Part shown: piece by piece, positions 59,488-64,000 of the stretch
How the letters are laid out: every line of letters starts with the position of its first letter
How positions within the stretch are numbered: position 1 is the first letter of the stretch
From: Paragonimus skrjabini miyazakii
Taxonomy: Eukaryota; Platyhelminthes; Trematoda; Plagiorchiida; Troglotrematidae
Direction: 5' to 3'
Length of the DNA stretch: 64,000 nucleotides
NCBI GenBank assembly: GCA_014338405.1
Contig: JTDE01000109.1
Coordinates: 63,338 to 127,337 of the forward strand
Program-made: the position numbers and the translations under genes
The notes under the pieces: model-generated
Told to the model about the DNA's origin: nothing
The model's input: only the letters and a program-made list of their open reading frames with translations
Databases searched by the model: none

Positions 59488-59901
59488 TCACGCGCCGTGT
59501 GCACTTCTGCGTGGTTTATGTGGGCGATCGGCGCCTTCTATCCGGGGATTTTCCGTCTGCCACTCTTCGTCCGTTGGTCCGATTCCGTTGAGCGATGGCT
59601 CGTCCGGTCGCTCGTATTGTCCTCCATCTGTCCACTGTGAGCTTTGACTTTCCTCCGTGACCATGTCAAGATATTTCCCCGAGTGTTGGAATAATCGAGC
59701 CTTCGATTTGGTCGTCCATCCTACTTTGCGTGTCATGTCTCGCCCGTTGAACGATGACTCATCCGATTTTCCCTGTTGTCCGCCATCTGATCGTTGAAGG
59801 TTTGTGGACGTGCCTCCCCCGCTTTGAGGCATTCCGCTGAGTGTTTGAATACTCGCCCCTCCTGCCTGACAATCCACCACAATATTACCCTTAGCTACCA
59901 C
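59488..59901 (-). CDS. Unknown 137-codon frame with a duplicated motif; possible gypsy Pol tail
   Basis: A GC-richer frame of 137 codons. It is low in hydrophobic residues, glycine-, serine- and glutamine-rich, so probably disordered. A 20-residue motif occurs twice: SDGGQQGKSDESSFNG (residues 38-53) and TDGGQYERPDEPSLNG (91-106). The same duplication is visible in DNA at about 59,745-59,794 and 59,586-59,635. Between them is TTKSKARLFQHSGKYLD. The stop is followed within 20 bases by a G-rich tract and the candidate LTR, which suggests the C-terminal end of a gypsy polyprotein. I see no integrase motif upstream to confirm this. Confidence 0.38.
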   Translation of the reverse strand: MVAKGNIVVDCQAGGASIQTLSGMPQSGGGTSTNLQRSDGGQQGKSDESSFNGRDMTRKVGWTTKSKARLFQHSGKYLDMVTEESQSSQWTDGGQYERPDEPSLNGIGPTDEEWQTENPRIEGADRPHKPRRSAHGA

Positions 59902-62900
59902 TGCTTAACTGATACTCCATGTGTCTTATGAGTCGGCTCGAGATGATATGTTTCACTCACTGGCGATCAGCAAAAAACTTTGGTTGTAAGTGACAAATGA
60001 AAGAAATGTACGCATTTTTTGGCTCGCTTACTGAGTAGTAAAGTTGAATGAAGCTAATAAAGCGGGCTTGCTTTCTCTGAATTCATCTGGGCTTGGCGTC
60101 TGTGAAACTTGCATGGAACTTAACAGACGCAGAGACTGTGCAGAAAATATGGGAGTAAAGGGAAGCGTTGTGTTCTTTTTCAGTAAGTCTACAGGATTCC
60201 ATCCGCAAGTTATTCCAGCTATTTATCGTTTATAAAAGCTCGGTTCAGCTGGCAATAATGCTCTTTGGATTATACCACGCAAATTTGCTCATAACATTAA
60301 ACTCCGATGAAACGCTTAGATGAAACGTCTAACATGATCTGAGTGGATTGTGGCGAACGTGTACGACAACCCGGGTTAGTGATAGATGCACGAATAAGTA
60401 GGAATCCAAGATTTGTACGCGAGGCGTCTTCTTACTTTTCCACCTTTAGCTTATTTGAAGGTCGTCTGTTCGTAAGGTTACCACTTCCGCTTTCCCTAAT
60501 ATTCTGAGATAAACCACAGGCATCGATGACAAATTTTTGAGCTTTCATCTGACTCGGTAATTACACTCCCGGTATCCATTTTGGCAACACGGTAGGGCAA
60601 GCTTCCATGATAACAAGGGGAACATACGGTAAGAAACACACGACCCTCTACATTAGTTTGGATCACACATTCACCGACATAACTGAAGATCTGGTTACTG
60701 AGTTAGTATGGATCAATTAATATTGTTGGACTGGTGAGGTCAAGTGAAAAATGACAACCGTATGTGTTGTGCAGGCGAAATGCATGTACATGCACACCGA
60801 CCAGCTGGTAGGACGTTGGAAGAGACATGCTATGCACCGCAAGCAAATGAGGTTCATGGATGTCCGTCTGAGGCTGTCCATGATATCCAGTGTCTAAATG
60901 CATACTAGAATTGGAAAGGATTCGAACCATTTGCCCTTGATAGTGTACAAAGAACCTCTGGTGGATTAGATTTACAAACAATTGAGAATTATGTCTGTGC
61001 AAAAAGTCGTTAGTAAATGTCCACCTCCTCCTCATACACATTTTCATTAGGAAGCTTTGTATATTGGTGGCAGACAACAGCAAGAGAGCCTCTGCATTCT
61101 GAATAAGCATTAGACAGAAATGTGCTGGCACCGAGAGCTTGTTGACCATTTGTTGAGGGGATTTTTGAATGTTTTGATTGTACATAAACCGTGACGTCAG
61201 CATTTTGTCTTTTTTTATTCATAAGTAAACTAACTTTTGTTAGAAGACAGTTTTTGCATTGTATTTCAGTTTTCAATTACCTTAGCAGATCCTTCACAAA
61301 AAACGATCGTGACTGGAAACAATGTTTAGTTATTTGTTTAAAAAAAACTTCCTTTTGAGTACGTTCACCTGCAGTAACAGGTTATTGCATAAGCGCTTAT
61401 CAGAGGCATATTCCATACCAAAACCTGCTGAAAATTCATCAGATCAAAGTGGATCCGATAAAAATGGACAGAATTAACGACCGAGTCCTGTATGATAAAA
61501 CCACAAAACAACCGAAAACAGATCTACAGGAAAACCCGAGTCATCAAATAAATTGGTTCGCTGTAAGTACCTGCTTGAGGATTATTTAATTTCCGTTACA
61601 TGAAGCGTATTGTGGTTACACAGTCGGATTTCAGAATGAAGTGACATACAAGCCAAAATAAAAATTTTCACGTTATTCTAAGTTTTTTTGTGTTTGTTCG
61701 GAGGATTTGTCCGCCGCGTCGATGTGAAAATGACTAGAAACAAGAAGTGAACTAAAATTTTGGGTTTCTAAAACCAACGTCAAACAGTTCAGAATGTTGG
61801 TTGTTGGTAAAGTTTTTGACAGCTGTACGGTAAAAATTCAACAAATGGCCGGGAATACACACAACTGTTGATTAAGTCTGGTGTGTGGTTTACAGCAGAA
61901 ATGATAGAAGTTGATAGAAGTTCCAGTACGTAACTTTTATTTCACATGGAATATGCGTTGCACAATCAAACCTGTAGTCCGGATCAAAACCATATTGGAA
62001 GACGTTGAGGCACACTTTCCCGACGACCATACTAGTATATTGGGAACTATGAGACTCTAACTAATCTGGGTGTTATGAGAAGATACTGAAATCACCTAAA
62101 TATGACTAACCGAGTAGCCAGCAAGCAGCTGTTATATATGGTGATATTGTTTTTATGTGGTAGGTAAGAACATTCACAAGAAAACGCCGTAGTAAGCATA
62201 TCGTTTCACTATGAGCGTTTGCATAATTTTCCACTTCAACTTATTGAGAATAAATGCATACCAACTGATCACAGTCCGTGCCGTAATGTCACGTATTTTT
62301 TGTAGAATACTATGTGATCATATAGTTTTGTCGCAAAGTGACAGCAAACACTCAGACGGGAAATATGAATTTGTTAAAGGTTGCTAATTGTACGGTCTTT
62401 TGAACACTAGCAAAATATTGCTGGTTGACGAAGCGACATTAGCGAAACAACAGTTGCTAATCAGATCAACGTCTCGAGTCGTTTTCCGAATCATTGCTGA
62501 CGTAAGCAATATAGGATATCCTGATAAAGTTGATTTCTGCCCTAAAAACTCGTTATTTGACTGACTGCTCCGTAATATTTGTTAAAACAAATCCCCGTTA
62601 GTTGGAACGGAATCGTAATTACCAATGGAGTTGAACGTCAGTCAAGGCAAAGTGTGGTACACCACGTAAACTTCTGCCAATGGGCATTCAGTGTGACCAA
62701 CGGTTTCTAAGTACAGTCTATAATATATGAAACGAAACACGCATAATCACTGGAACAGTAATCCTCACCATCTGCCATGTGACTATGTTACTAATAGGCT
62801 GTGTAAGTGACAGTCTGGGGGCTTTCTAGATGACTCAGCAATTAGTCCAAACAGATAGTTGGGTGAACTTTGTATGTGGCCTTGTGTACCCGCCCAGCTT

Positions 62901-63120
62901 CTCTCCGTATGCCTACTGACACACGCACAAAGCATACGCAAACAACCATTTGACCAGGTTGGTAATTCAAGCCGTCACTGAACAATAAAGATACTTGGGT
63001 GTGATATAAGGAGTATGATTTCGCTGCTCTGTAATGATCCAAGCTATACAATGTCCATCAGTAATCGAGCCTTTGGCAGACAGATTAAGTGAATCCGGAA
63101 AGTTTAAACTGAAAGCTTAA
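59902..63120. other. No recognisable gene; frames near 61 kb unassigned
   Basis: Two overlapping minus-strand frames (61,276-61,010 and 61,203-60,703) could represent one frame-shifted coding stretch, but no motif is recognised. A ten-base unit is duplicated at 61,904-61,923 (TTGATAGAAG twice). The rest is AT-rich. Confidence 0.35.
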
Positions 63121-63124
63121 ACTG

Positions 63125-63560
63125 AAATAGGAAATTTCTGAGCTTCCGGCGTGGCTTCGTAGCTCAGCTGGTAGAGCGCTTGCCGTGTTTGGGTATGGTG
63201 TTTCTGAAGCTGGTTCGAATCCAGCCGAAGTCCAGATTCTTCGCAAATGGAATTCTTCTAAATTATCAAGTATGCCAAACTACTTATCAGTAATTTAAAG
63301 TCAATGCTCATCGGTGGCGTTGGTGGATTCCAGTGTGAACTGATCGAGAAATCCTGCTTGGGCAGTCAATCGGCTGCATCATTTGGTGGATTTCATACGA
63401 CACAGTTGGTTGGGTGGGTAATTAGGTCCAAATGTGAAATTTCTGAGCTTCCGGCGTGGCTTCGTAGCTCAGCTGGTAGAGCGCTTGCCGCTTTTGGGCA
63501 TGGTGTTTCTGAAGCTGGTTCGAATCCAGCCGAAGTCCAGATTTTTTGCAAATGGATCTC
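63125..63560 (+). repeat. Tandem pair of repeat S1 units with tRNA-like domains
   Basis: Two tRNA-like domains of 80 bases at 63,153-63,232 and 63,458-63,537 are spaced by exactly 305 bases. The segments between them contain the S1 tail and body. Each has an A box TAGCTCAGCTGG, a B box GGTTCGAATCC, and an acceptor stem GGCTTCG/CGAAGTC with one G-U pair. The sequence around the B box reads GAAGCTGG instead of the GTCGCTGG seen at 29 kb, so the two units here are closer to each other than to those at 29 kb. That suggests local duplication. Confidence 0.8.
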
Positions 63561-64000
63561 TTCTGAATAGGAAGTCTCAATCGCGGGGTTGTTCATCTGT
63601 CAAAATGAAAATTGTTATGATTTCTTTCAAGATTACTAAACAGACTAGAGATTATCCACTTTCGAACTCCGATAAAATGTTTTAACGGATGATACGGTCT
63701 TGTCTAGTCGGGTATTAGTTCAGTAATAGTCTGTGCGGTAGTCTCACCTACTCTAGGGTTGAAGTGTGCATTATGGATCATTAGCGCACTTACATCATTT
63801 AGAGACTTCACAAAATAGCACATAATATCTACAGATTTTCTAGTCATAATAGTTTATTTTGGTCGGCTTAATTCTCCATAACCAACTTGATTGCAGGTGG
63901 TTAGCTCATGATCACCTATTGGGTTTATATTCCCCTGAATTTCCGATAGACACTGGAGTATTCGTTCTGACTTCTACAGCCAGACCACCTGTGTTTCTGT
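63561..64000. other. No recognisable gene
   Basis: AT-rich, nothing recognised. Confidence 0.4.

Noticed and set aside
60703..61276. Overlapping minus-strand frames of 166 and 88 codons
   Set aside because: No motif, atypical composition and no convincing splice sites. Noted only in the region description.
63304..63596. Open frames of 67-88 codons on both strands
   Set aside because: They lie wholly on the S1 repeat and its tRNA-like domain; similar frames appear over the 29-kb copy.
1..64000. CRISPR arrays, bacterial operons, rRNA genes, prophage
   Set aside because: No regularly spaced repeats with unique spacers, no tightly packed genes, and no rRNA-like conserved blocks were seen; the content is eukaryotic.

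Overview
The window reads as nuclear DNA of a metazoan, most probably a parasitic flatworm (tape- or flukeworm). There are no operons, no long uninterrupted genes and no ribosomal RNA. Instead there are decayed non-LTR retrotransposons, Ty3/gypsy elements, a Penelope-like element, foldback DNA elements and short repeats with RNA polymerase III boxes. The flatworm assignment rests on the mix and look of these elements and is an inference. Two runs of exactly 100 N mark scaffold gaps.

Layout. Positions 1-3.3 kb hold two copies of one LINE family (a 3' end, then a longer copy with the reverse transcriptase). Positions 3.46-3.98 kb hold a fragment of a different LINE on the minus strand. Positions 4.8-11.5 kb are a pile of Ty3/gypsy pieces: gag (+), then a minus-strand gag-end/protease/RT/RNase H/integrase copy split by a second minus-strand gypsy relic, then RT/RNase H/integrase (+). 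Positions 12.6-14.5 kb are an internally deleted copy of the first LINE. Positions 16.56-17.52 kb are a foldback element containing the first gap. Positions 20.3-20.8 kb are a Penelope-like endonuclease domain with an open frame. Positions 22.18-22.69 kb are a second foldback element. From about 23 to 63 kb the sequence is mostly AT-rich and non-coding, with scattered short repeats, one more LINE 3' end (41.4-42.2 kb), a few candidate host exons and a probable gypsy 3' end (59.4-59.9 kb). A repeat containing a tRNA-like domain occurs at 29, 35 and 63 kb.

The most interesting signal is a short dispersed repeat of about 235 bp with A/B-box-like motifs. One copy (26.1-26.3 kb) contains a complete, foldable hammerhead ribozyme motif at 26,204-26,248. 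A second, partly decayed motif lies on the minus strand near 33.95 kb, and two further copies have lost the core. The next most interesting is a tRNA-like unit repeated with a period of 305 bp, whose homology predicts that the second N gap is only about 20 bp long. No host gene could be named; a few reading frames with plausible splice sites are listed at low confidence.
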